Below the pieces are notes generated by a model, which was not told the DNA's origin, searched no databases, and saw only the letters and a list, made by a program, of their open reading frames with translations. The position numbers and the translations under genes were made by a program. This document shows positions 8,635 to 16,257 of a DNA stretch of 64,000 nucleotides, in pieces. The first letter of the stretch is position 1. Each line of letters opens with the position of its first letter. Source of the stretch: Reyranella sp. (GTDB lineage: Bacteria; Pseudomonadota; Alphaproteobacteria; Reyranellales; Reyranellaceae); contig NZ_JAFKJN010000017.1 of the NCBI RefSeq assembly GCF_017305915.1, forward strand, positions 109,996 to 173,995, given 5' to 3'.

Positions 8635-9072
8635 CTATCGGACGATGATCTCCACGCGCCGATTCTTCGGCTCGTGCATGCCATCCTTGGTCGACACCAG
8701 CAGGGCATCCTCGCCGCGGCCGACGACCGCGATCGAAGCCGGATTGAGGCCGTTTTTCACCAGTTCGTCACGCACCGAAGCGGCGCGCCTCTGCGACAGC
8801 GCCTGGTTGTAGGCGCTGTTGCCGGTGGTGTCGGCATGGCCGGCCACCGTTACCCTGGCAGCGGGATTTGCCTTGGCCGCGGCGGCGGCCTCGCGCACGA
8901 TCGCCTCGCTGTCCGGCGAGAGCGTCGCCCGGTCGTTGGCGAAGAACAGCATGAAGTTCCGCGCCGGTTGTTGGGTCTGCGGAGACGCAGCGGCGACGAC
9001 GGCCTGTGTCCGGTCGCCACACGCTGCAAGCAGTAGTGCCGCGCACGCGGTCGCCAGCAAGGGCTTGTACAT
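8635..9072 (-). CDS. OmpA-family lipoprotein
   Basis: 145 residues. The N-terminus is a lipoprotein signal with lipobox LLAAC (Cys18). The rest is one OmpA peptidoglycan-binding domain: FFANDRATLSPDSEAIV, then VTVAGHADTTGNSAYNQALSQRRAASV and a C-terminal NRRVEIIV. It is likely an outer-membrane lipoprotein bound non-covalently to peptidoglycan, a Pal-like or stand-alone OmpA domain. GGAGG lies 7 bases before the ATG. No tol genes are nearby, so this is not the canonical pal locus. Confidence 0.88.
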   Translation of the reverse strand: MYKPLLATACAALLLAACGDRTQAVVAAASPQTQQPARNFMLFFANDRATLSPDSEAIVREAAAAAKANPAARVTVAGHADTTGNSAYNQALSQRRAASVRDELVKNGLNPASIAVVGRGEDALLVSTKDGMHEPKNRRVEIIVR

Positions 9073-9133
9073 TGGGACACCTCCATCCGAGGTGTTCCGA
9101 CAACGCCCGCCGGCGGCCGCGGTTCCGTGCGGC

Positions 9134-10351
9134 CTATGCGCTCTCCGCCGACAATATCTCGCCGAACAACTGCCAGCTCTGGTCCTTGAAGCGCTGCAGT
9201 TGCACCGCCTGGATCGGGTAGTAGTCGGTCGGGCTGGTCGAGATAGTGATGCCCGGCAGCAGCATGGGCACGCGGAACTTCTGGAAGCTCGCCGCCTGCT
9301 TCATGACGTTGGCGCGGGTGAGGTCGTCGCCGCAACGGCGCAGCGTCTCGGCCATCAGGGTCGACACCGTGTAGCCACTGACATTGCCGAGATCGGCGAG
9401 ATGCGCCGTCGGATGGTACTTGGCCATCCAGGCCCTGAAGTCGGCCATGTCGGGATGGTTGGCCCAGGTTGGATCTGTCGGGTCCATGACATAGGCCGCG
9501 GTGATCACGCCCTGGACGTTGTCGAAGCCGGCCGGCTTCAGCACCGTGCCGACGCTCGCCGCCACGTTGTTGAGGTACTGCACTGGCTTCCAGCCGAGGT
9601 CGGCGACCTTGCGCATCGCCTGGGCGGCGAACTTCGGCGTCGCGATGTTGAAGAATACGTTGGCGTCTGCCGCCTTGAGCTGGATGATCTGCGAATCGAC
9701 CGTCGGCTCGGTGATCTCGTAGGTGACGTGCTTGACCACCCTGTTGGCATCCTTGCCGAGGCCTTCCTTGAAGCCCTCCCAGTAGTCCTTGCCGTAGTCG
9801 TCGTTCTGCATCAGCACGCCGATCCGGGCGTCCTTGACATTGGCCAGGATGTGCTTGGCGTAGATCACGGCCTCGGTGTGGTAGTCGGGCTGATAGCCCA
9901 TGCTCCACGGGAAGTGCTTGGGATCGCCCCACTTCGAGGCGCCGGTCGCGAGGTAGAGATGCGGCACCTTGCGCTGGTTCATGTACTTGTGGATCGCGGT
10001 GTTGCAGGCAGTGCCCAGCGTGTTGTGGGTGCACAGCACCCGCTCCTGCTCGACCAGCTGGCGGACCAGCTCGACCGTCTTGGGCGGGCTGTAGCCGTCG
10101 TCGAGCGAGATGAACTTGATCTTGCGGCCGTTGATACCGCCCTTGTCGTTGATCATGTCCCAGAAAGCGACGATCGCCTTGCCGTTGACGCCGTAAGCCG
10201 AGGCCGGCCCACTGTACGGGCAGGTGTGGCCGATCTTGATCTCGCTGTCGCTCGCGCCGTCGTCGTATTTCTTCTGCGCGCGCGCAAGGTAGGGAGCGGA
10301 AAGCATGGCGGCCGATACGCCGCCCAGGAAAGCACGCCTGTTCGACTTCAT
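9134..10351 (-). CDS. ABC transporter solute-binding protein with Tat-type signal
   Basis: About 405 residues, Peripla_BP_6 family. The N-terminus NRRAFLGGVSAAMLSAPYLA has a twin-arginine motif followed by a hydrophobic stretch and an ARAQ cleavage site. The mature part IKIGHTCPYSGPASAYGVNG and GRKIKFISLDDGYSPPKTVE are typical of LivJ-like receptors. I prefer the second ATG (10351), 5 bases after GGAGG; the TTG at 10363 and ATG at 10354 are in frame but badly spaced. No permease genes are adjacent. Confidence 0.88.
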   Translation of the reverse strand: MKSNRRAFLGGVSAAMLSAPYLARAQKKYDDGASDSEIKIGHTCPYSGPASAYGVNGKAIVAFWDMINDKGGINGRKIKFISLDDGYSPPKTVELVRQLVEQERVLCTHNTLGTACNTAIHKYMNQRKVPHLYLATGASKWGDPKHFPWSMGYQPDYHTEAVIYAKHILANVKDARIGVLMQNDDYGKDYWEGFKEGLGKDANRVVKHVTYEITEPTVDSQIIQLKAADANVFFNIATPKFAAQAMRKVADLGWKPVQYLNNVAASVGTVLKPAGFDNVQGVITAAYVMDPTDPTWANHPDMADFRAWMAKYHPTAHLADLGNVSGYTVSTLMAETLRRCGDDLTRANVMKQAASFQKFRVPMLLPGITISTSPTDYYPIQAVQLQRFKDQSWQLFGEILSAESA

Positions 10352-10441
10352 CATTTCCTCCAAGGCACCGGAACTCTGTGGTCCCTGTCCCGAAGGCTAC
10401 ACCCCGATTCAGTCGGTGTGCCAGCGGCGATGAGGGGCCGG

Positions 10442-11032
10442 TCAGAGTCGCAGGCGTTGGACGTCGGGATCTGAGCTGGTGGTGGCGAGCAAGTGCACGA
10501 GCAGCAGGCTCGACATCTGGTTGGCCTCGGGCAGCTTCAGCCTTCCGGCGCGCAGGCCGTCGACGAATTCGAGCCACGGAATCTCGTGCAGATGCAGGTT
10601 CTCGCTCTCCTCCGGTGCCGGCTGCGCCACCTTGGTGACGCCGAGCGCCAGGAAGCTGTGCACCTGGTTGTTGAATCGCGACGCCGCCGGATGCAGGACG
10701 CCCAGCCCGTGCCAGGTGCCGCCGCCGTAGCCGGTCTCCTCTTGCAGCTCGCGTCGCGCCGCCGCTTCGGGTGCCTCGCGCGGATCGATGTGGCCGGCCG
10801 GGATCTCCATCATCGTCCGGGTGACGGCGTGGCGGTACTGCTCGACCAGGATGATGCAGCCGGTGTCGCTGATCGCCACCACGTTCACCCAGTCGGCCGC
10901 CTCGATGACATGGTAGGGCGTGAGCGTCGAGCCGCTCGGCAGGCGCACGGTGTCGCTGCGCAGGCGCAGCCAGCGGTCGCTGAAGGAATAGATCGAGTCG
11001 AGCAGCCGCCAGGGCTCGATGTGCTTGGCCAT
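10442..11032 (-). CDS. Nudix hydrolase (ADP-ribose pyrophosphatase-like)
   Basis: 196 residues with a perfect Nudix box GX5EX7REUXEEXGU at residues 80-102 (GHIDPREAPEAAARREL then QEETGY). It hydrolyses a nucleoside diphosphate linked to another group; VVAISDTGCIILVEQYRH and the general layout fit the ADP-ribose/NDP-sugar branch, but the substrate is inference. The start is one base after the stop of the DUF3617 gene, so the two are translationally coupled. Confidence 0.9.
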   Translation of the reverse strand: MAKHIEPWRLLDSIYSFSDRWLRLRSDTVRLPSGSTLTPYHVIEAADWVNVVAISDTGCIILVEQYRHAVTRTMMEIPAGHIDPREAPEAAARRELQEETGYGGGTWHGLGVLHPAASRFNNQVHSFLALGVTKVAQPAPEESENLHLHEIPWLEFVDGLRAGRLKLPEANQMSSLLLVHLLATTSSDPDVQRLRL

Positions 11033-11033
11033 T

Positions 11034-11483
11034 TCAGCAGTCGCCGCGCCGCTTGCCGGAGAGCGCGCTCCTGGCGATCTGCGCCGGGCCGTTCTTGGGT
11101 TTGATCTCGACCGAGCCGGTGCCTTCGAACGACGTCGCGGTGAAGCGCACTTCGAGCTTGGCGGCCACGGCGGGCTCGTCGCCGCTGGCCGGGCAGGACA
11201 TGGTCATGCGCACCACCCCCGCGCCCGCCGGCGCCGCCTCGCTCCTGCAGCCGCGGGCGGTAGCCTCGTCGTCGTTGATCAGCACCAGTCGCTCGAGGCT
11301 CGCCTCGCCCTTCTTGAGGCAGATGCTGCGCGGTTCGGACGGCAGTTCCCGGCTGTCGACGGTGACCTTCTCGGTCTTCTCCCACAGGCCGGGCTCGACC
11401 GCGGTTTCTGCCCGCGCGGCGGCAGCGAGCACCATCGCCGCAATCAGCAGTGCACCTCTGGATATCGTGCGATGAGAAGACAT
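11034..11483 (-). CDS. Periplasmic DUF3617-like protein
   Basis: 149 residues with a signal peptide (ISRGALLIAAMVLAAAARA). The mature protein starts EPGLWEKTEKVTVD, the typical GLWE opening of DUF3617 proteins. Conserved cysteines occur in RSICLKKG, ARGCRSEA, MSCPASG and the C-terminal RRGDC. Function is unknown; members are small exported alphaproteobacterial proteins. It is first gene of a two-gene unit with the Nudix hydrolase. Confidence 0.75.
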   Translation of the reverse strand: MSSHRTISRGALLIAAMVLAAAARAETAVEPGLWEKTEKVTVDSRELPSEPRSICLKKGEASLERLVLINDDEATARGCRSEAAPAGAGVVRMTMSCPASGDEPAVAAKLEVRFTATSFEGTGSVEIKPKNGPAQIARSALSGKRRGDC

Positions 11484-11778
11484 GCGCTACCGCCCTACAA
11501 GCTTTCGGCGCCCGAAAGCAAGTGCTTCACAGTCACTGAACGGTCACGGCAGGAGCAACGAGAAGAACTCAACCCAGAATGCCTCGGCGCAGCAAATCAT
11601 CGGCTGCACGTCGGCCTGGGCCGCGCGTGAAGGCGGAGACAGACCAGGAGGTCATGTTCTACGGCAACGCCGCGATGCGCATCAAGAACCGCATGGGCTG
11701 CGACTGGCTGTGGATCCCGCACTGGCCGACCCTCACGACAAGGTCTGCGGCCAGGTGATCAAGATCGCGCGCTGATCC
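11484..11778. other. Gene-poor stretch with a possible decayed coding remnant
   Basis: No intact gene is supported here. On the plus strand, from about 11628 one frame reads EVMFYGNAAMRIKNRMGCDW and stops, while another ends with DKVCGQVIKIAR and a TGA at 11773-11775. Both halves look protein-like, as if one small gene had suffered a frameshift near 11720-11740. It could be chance in GC-rich DNA. Confidence 0.3.
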
Positions 11779-12171
11779 TCACTGAGGACTCGGGCGCACG
11801 ACGTCGCGCATCAGGGCGGGATTGGCCACGATCGCGCGCTCCGGCAGCTGACGGCCGGTGACGACGGGGCGGGCCGCTGCCGCGCCGGGCGCCAACAGCA
11901 CCGCGGACGGATTGGCGGCCTCGGTCACGCTGCCGCGCTGCGCATCCATCTGCAATGTCGTCTCCCGCCCCTGCACACCGCCCTGGACGATGATGTGCGG
12001 CCCCTCGCGGCGCAGGACGCGCGGGTTCTCGACGCCTGCCAGGCGCAGCCGTTGCACGGCCACCTCGTCGGAGATGGCGCCAATGCGATTGTGGATGTCG
12101 GGCGGGCGCGGCTGGGCTTGAGCGGCGCCCGAGGCCAACAGACCGATCAGGATGAAGCAGCATCTCAGCAT
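11779..12171 (-). CDS. Small secreted protein, possibly PepSY-like
   Basis: 130 residues from the ATG at 12171, with AGGAG 6 bases upstream. A signal peptide (LRCCFILIGLLASGAAQAQ) is followed by one small domain: SDEVAVQRLRLAGVENPRVL, EGPHIIVQGG and a TLQMDAQRGSV strand. The helix-then-strands pattern resembles PepSY-type domains that inhibit or chaperone secreted proteases. That is inference, but the gene lies 35 bases downstream of a secreted metalloprotease, where such a partner would make sense. Confidence 0.6.
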   Translation of the reverse strand: MLRCCFILIGLLASGAAQAQPRPPDIHNRIGAISDEVAVQRLRLAGVENPRVLRREGPHIIVQGGVQGRETTLQMDAQRGSVTEAANPSAVLLAPGAAAARPVVTGRQLPERAIVANPALMRDVVRPSPQ

Positions 12172-12206
12172 CGCGTTCTCCTGTTTGCGAAAAGGTAGGA
12201 GCCGGG

Positions 12207-13829
12207 TCATGGGATGGCAAGCCTCGCCGCCGCCTGCCCGTTGTCGTTGTGGGCGTTCGTGCGGCTCGCGGGCGGCACGCAGACATGGTCGTTCAGGAAC
12301 GCCTCGCGCCAGACGAAGCCCTGCCGGCACGTATCCGGCCCGAACGGTCCGCCGCCGGGCTGGCGGCGGGCGCCCGCCTGCGCGTTCTCGTCGTGCGTCT
12401 GCTGGCGGATGGCGGGCGTGACGCAGACCCAGTCGAAATCGTCGGCCTCCCGCCACACGAAGCCCTGCTTGCAGGTGTTGGGGCCATAGGACACGCGCGC
12501 CGCGTTGCCTCGCTGCCCGGCGGCGGCATTGCTGGCCTGCGCGCGGGTGCGGCTGGCGGGCGGCACACAGACGTGGTCGCCGGCAAACGCCTCGCGCCAG
12601 ACGAAGCCCTGCCGGCAGGTATCCGGCCCGAACGGTCCGCCGCCCGGCTGGCGGCGGGCGTCCGCCTGCGCATTCTCGTTGCGGGTATCGGTGCGCTCGG
12701 CGCCGGGGACGCAGACGTGATCGCTCGGCCGGGCCTCCCGCCACACGAAGCCCTGCAGGCAGCGGTCTGACATCGCCGAGCGCACGCGGACGGTCGCCTG
12801 ATTTCCCGACATGCCCAGCACCGTGATGGTGACGCCGTTGGCGTTCAATGTTTGCGCCGGCGCCTTATCGGCGCGCGACAGATCGCGCTGCAGCCACGCG
12901 ATCTGCGAGCCCGTGGGACTGCCCGAGCCGTCGCGGTTGCGCTTCACTTCGTGGATCAGGACGGTGTCCGCCGGAATGCCGGCGCTCCAGTGATCACGAC
13001 GGCGAAACTCGATCGTGTAGTAGCGGAACAGGTCGCCGGGATCGTAGGGCACGCGCACCAGCAAGGCTCCGGCCGCTTCCGGATGGTTGCTCGCGGCGAT
13101 CGTGTAGGTCGCCTCGGCCGCACCCGACGCGCCATGAACGACGATGCGGGAACGCGGCAGCCAGCCCAGGCGATCGAGATGGGGCATGATGAGGCTCGCA
13201 GGGGCATCGCCGAACGGCGTCGAGGCTCGGAAACTGTTCGCCCAGGACATCGCATCCCAGGGATCGTCGTATTCCCCGACCGCCGCCCAGTCGGCGTTGC
13301 GATAATTGGGATCGTTGGAAAAGCTGTGATCCAGGCCGATGCCGTGCCCGCCCTCATGCGCCACGGCGCCGACGTCGAAATCGAAGGGCAGGAAAGCGCC
13401 CCCGGTCCAGCCGAACAGGTCGACGGAGGGGAACGTCACGACGTAGCGGATCACGCCATCCGGCACCGTGAAGGCACCCGACGGCGCGGTGCGCGCGGCG
13501 TCGAGACAGGCATTCACCTTGTCCCAGCGCCCGAGCGCCTGATACTGCGCGGTGGTGCGGCTCATGGCGTACCAGCCGTGGATCTGCGATCCGCCGTTGT
13601 CGAAGTTGCCGTACGAGATGTCGTGCCACCAATCGGCCAGGCCGCCGGTCCCCGCATTGAACAGCAGGTTGCGGTAGTGATTGACGTCGCGCGGCGGCGT
13701 TCCGGCATCGGAGGTCCGGCACAAGACGACGTGGATCGGCGTCGAGCCGCGGAATGGCCGCGCCGTCGCCTCGGTCGCGAGCCACGACGAGGCGACGATC
13801 AGCAACGCCATCGCGAACCATCGCATCAT
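12207..13829 (-). CDS. Secreted zinc metalloprotease with four C-terminal 48-residue repeats
   Basis: 540 residues. A signal peptide (WFAMALLIVASSWLATEATA) is followed by a catalytic domain holding HEGGHGIGLDH at residues 158-168, a metzincin-type HExxHxxGxxH motif whose three His bind zinc and whose Glu159 is the base. A beta-rich region follows. Residues 355-540 are four tandem copies of a unit of exactly 48 residues with the core CxQGFVWREA then DxVCV, each with two cysteines. GGAGG lies 5 bases before the first of two ATG codons. The substrate is unknown; the repeats probably bind a surface or polymer. Confidence 0.85.
   Translation of the reverse strand: MMRWFAMALLIVASSWLATEATARPFRGSTPIHVVLCRTSDAGTPPRDVNHYRNLLFNAGTGGLADWWHDISYGNFDNGGSQIHGWYAMSRTTAQYQALGRWDKVNACLDAARTAPSGAFTVPDGVIRYVVTFPSVDLFGWTGGAFLPFDFDVGAVAHEGGHGIGLDHSFSNDPNYRNADWAAVGEYDDPWDAMSWANSFRASTPFGDAPASLIMPHLDRLGWLPRSRIVVHGASGAAEATYTIAASNHPEAAGALLVRVPYDPGDLFRYYTIEFRRRDHWSAGIPADTVLIHEVKRNRDGSGSPTGSQIAWLQRDLSRADKAPAQTLNANGVTITVLGMSGNQATVRVRSAMSDRCLQGFVWREARPSDHVCVPGAERTDTRNENAQADARRQPGGGPFGPDTCRQGFVWREAFAGDHVCVPPASRTRAQASNAAAGQRGNAARVSYGPNTCKQGFVWREADDFDWVCVTPAIRQQTHDENAQAGARRQPGGGPFGPDTCRQGFVWREAFLNDHVCVPPASRTNAHNDNGQAAARLAIP
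12210..12767 (-). repeat. Four tandem 144-base coding repeats in the protease gene
   Basis: The 3' end of the metalloprotease gene holds four in-frame units starting at codons 355, 403, 451 and 499. Units 1 to 3 are exactly 48 codons; unit 4 is 42. Each reads CxQGFVWREA, a variable DxxxD-like turn, VCVxP and R. Units 1 and 3 share the linker ARRQPGGGPFGP; unit 2 has a different linker. DNA similarity is high between units 2 and 4 cores and between the linkers of 1 and 3. Confidence 0.85.
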
Positions 13830-14264
13830 CGCAACCTCCTTCTGACGCCGTGCATGATGAACGCGCTCTATGCGAGATATCGCGACAGTGTCTCAACCGT
13901 ACAGATCGATGCAACTCCACCGAAAGCCGGATTTCATGGCCGAGAAATAAGCCCTCCCCGGCAAACAGGGAAATCGATCTCAAGCCACCGCAATCAAACG
14001 ACGAATGCGCTGCGGCATGAACCGGCGTGGTGTCCGAACAGGGAATTGCGTCTTCGGAATAACAGGGAAATTTCCGCGCCGAACAACAGTCACGCGATGA
14101 ACGATACAGCTGACGGGATTCTTGTAACGTCAACTTCGCAGCGAGAGATTCCATCTCGCTGTACCGCCGGTTGAGTGCTAGCGTGCCTTGGCCATCGTCG
14201 AGTTTCATGAATGCGCGGATGGCATCTTCCGCGCTCCTAAGTCTGATGAACTAGGAGACACATC
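13830..14264. other. 435-base intergenic region, divergent promoters expected
   Basis: No convincing gene. It is visibly less GC-rich than its surroundings and separates the protease (minus) from the peptide/radical SAM pair (plus), so it should contain both promoters. AACAGGGAA(A/T)T-like words recur at 13964, 14037 and 14061 in the same orientation and could be regulator half-sites. No tRNA, terminator or consensus sigma-70 promoter could be assigned with confidence. Confidence 0.5.
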
Positions 14265-14465
14265 ATGGACGAGTCAAAGCACGAACTGGCTTCGGCACTG
14301 CGGTTCCGCCCCTGGCCAATCTGGGATCCCGTTCCCTGGCTGATCGATATCCTCGACAAGCGGCAGCTGGTCGAGATCGGGCGCATCCAGCTCGAACTGC
14401 ATCAAGAAAGCCTCAAGGCCCAGATCAAGGCTGCCGAAGCCATGCATAAGGTGCTCGGGCGCTAA
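14265..14465 (+). CDS. 66-residue peptide ahead of a B12-radical SAM enzyme
   Basis: AGGAG sits 7 bases before the ATG, so translation is well supported. The product has an acidic N-terminus, a Pro/Trp motif at residues 15-25 (RPWPIWDPVPW; Trp17, Trp20, Trp25), and an amphipathic helix from about residue 33 to 64 ending HKVLGR. There is no cysteine and no signal peptide. The next gene (34 bases on) is a cobalamin-binding radical SAM enzyme, so the peptide could be its substrate (a RiPP-like precursor) or a small partner subunit. I recognise no family. Confidence 0.65.
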   Translation: MDESKHELASALRFRPWPIWDPVPWLIDILDKRQLVEIGRIQLELHQESLKAQIKAAEAMHKVLGR

Positions 14466-14499
14466 CCCAAAGCGATCGGCGGCGACACAGGAGGCGTTC

Positions 14500-16122
14500 A
14501 TGGCGCCATTGATGGATGGCCTCGCTCCCAACCGCGAGGCCTCGAGGGGCGTTGTCGTTCTGATCGGCTTTCAGAAGATCGGCAACCTCGGCATCGGCTA
14601 CCTGTCCGCCGTTCTCCGGCGGGCGGGCTTCGACGTACGTGTCGTCGACATCGAGGGCTCACCTGCGGACATCGTCGACCGGGTGATCGCCGGGCGACCG
14701 GTGCTGGTCGGCTTCTCGTTGATCTTCCAATACTACATCCGGCGCTACGGCGATCTGATGATGAGGCTCCGGGCGGCGGGAGTGGATTGTCACTTCACCA
14801 TGGGTGGCCACTATCCGAGCCTGAACCCGCAACAGACGCTCGAGGCGGTCCCCGAGCTCGACAGCGTCGTACAGTTCGAAGGCGAGACGACGCTGCTGGA
14901 GCTGGTCGAGGCCCTGCTCACCGGCGAGAATTGGCGGACCCTCAACGGGGTCATCCATCTCGAAGACGGCCGATGCGTCGTGAACAAGGCGCGCCGTCTG
15001 ACGGAAGACCTGGACACCCTGCCATTTCCCGACCGCGACTTCGCGCCGACCGAGATCCTCGGCCGCCGCGGCATGCCCCTGCTGGCAAGTCGCGGCTGCG
15101 CGCGGACGTGCTCGTTCTGCTCCATCCACACCTTCTATCGCACGGCGCCCGGCAAGGTCGTGCGGCTGCGAAAGACGACCGAAGTCATCAGGGAGATGCG
15201 TCAGCTGAACGAGGAGCGAGGCATCGCGATCTTCCTCTTCCAGGATGACGACTTTCCCCTCTTTGGGCCGAAGTGGCGCCGCTGGGCCAACGACCTGGTG
15301 GACGAGCTGCATGCCAGCGGGCTCTCGCGAAAAGTGATCTGGAAGATCAATTGCAGAGCCGACGCCGTCGAGCCGGAGCTGCTGGGACGCATGCGCGATG
15401 CCGGCCTCTATATGGTCTACATGGGATTGGAATCCGGGGACGAGCAAGGCCTCATCACGCTCAACAAGGAGATCACCGTCGCCCAGAATCTTGCGGCGGT
15501 GCGGATGCTCAAGTCGATCGGCATTCGCTTCGAGTATGGCTTCATGCTCCTCGACCCTTCGAGCACGTTCGATTCGGTGCGGGCGAACGTTCGCTTCCTG
15601 CGGGAGATCGTCGGAGACGGCTGTGCCGCGGCAACGTTCTGCAAGATGCTTCCTTACGATGGGACGCCGATCAAGGAAGCGCTGGCGGCGAGCGGCCGCC
15701 TCAAAGGCGATGTCTGTGCCCCCGACTACGATTTCCTGGACCCTCGGCTGGACGACTTCTACGCCGAGTTGGCCCGGGTCGTCGATGTCACCGGCTGGGT
15801 GCACGGACCGCGGGCGTTGACGCTGCAATTGGGCTGGGCGCATACTGAGCTGGCGGTCATCCGCAGCCTGTTTCCACGGCTGCGCGGCACCGACGACTAC
15901 GAGCAGGAACTGCGGCGGCTCACGGCGCAAAGCAACGCAAGGCTGTTGGAGGTCGTCGAGACCTTGGCTGGCGTCCACGAAACCGGACGCGGCACGTCGC
16001 CCGACCCGGAAGCGTTGCGGGGCTATTGCTCCGAGATCCTCGCCCGCGTTCTGGCGGAACGAAACGACTTCGTTGGCGGAAACGAAGCGATTCTCCTGGA
16101 AGCCCTCGAGGTCGCCGCGTGA
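14500..16122 (+). CDS. B12-binding-domain radical SAM enzyme
   Basis: 540 residues. Residues about 17-140 form a Rossmann-like cobalamin-binding domain (GNLGIGYLSAVLRRAGFDV, VLVGFSL, MGGHYPS), without the DxHxxG base-off motif. The radical SAM cluster motif CX3CX2C is at Cys200, Cys204 and Cys207 (RGCARTCSFCS). MGLESGDEQGL and the later barrel strands are standard for the BchE-like class; about 120 C-terminal residues are extra and helical. Such enzymes methylate or cyclise unreactive carbons. AGGAGG is 5 bases before the ATG. The 66-residue peptide gene lies immediately upstream; tRNA-Glu lies downstream on the other strand. Confidence 0.88.
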   Translation: MAPLMDGLAPNREASRGVVVLIGFQKIGNLGIGYLSAVLRRAGFDVRVVDIEGSPADIVDRVIAGRPVLVGFSLIFQYYIRRYGDLMMRLRAAGVDCHFTMGGHYPSLNPQQTLEAVPELDSVVQFEGETTLLELVEALLTGENWRTLNGVIHLEDGRCVVNKARRLTEDLDTLPFPDRDFAPTEILGRRGMPLLASRGCARTCSFCSIHTFYRTAPGKVVRLRKTTEVIREMRQLNEERGIAIFLFQDDDFPLFGPKWRRWANDLVDELHASGLSRKVIWKINCRADAVEPELLGRMRDAGLYMVYMGLESGDEQGLITLNKEITVAQNLAAVRMLKSIGIRFEYGFMLLDPSSTFDSVRANVRFLREIVGDGCAAATFCKMLPYDGTPIKEALAASGRLKGDVCAPDYDFLDPRLDDFYAELARVVDVTGWVHGPRALTLQLGWAHTELAVIRSLFPRLRGTDDYEQELRRLTAQSNARLLEVVETLAGVHETGRGTSPDPEALRGYCSEILARVLAERNDFVGGNEAILLEALEVAA

Positions 16123-16128
16123 GCGGAA

Positions 16129-16204
<76 letters not shown>

Positions 16205-16257
16205 GAAGCCGAGAGCGGGTGGATGTAACGGGGACGGCGCCTGAAATCAAGGCAGCC

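Noticed and set aside
12210..12767. Regularly spaced repeats as a possible CRISPR array
   Set aside because: The 144-base period is in frame and encodes the protease's cysteine repeats; units are too long and linkers are not unique spacers.
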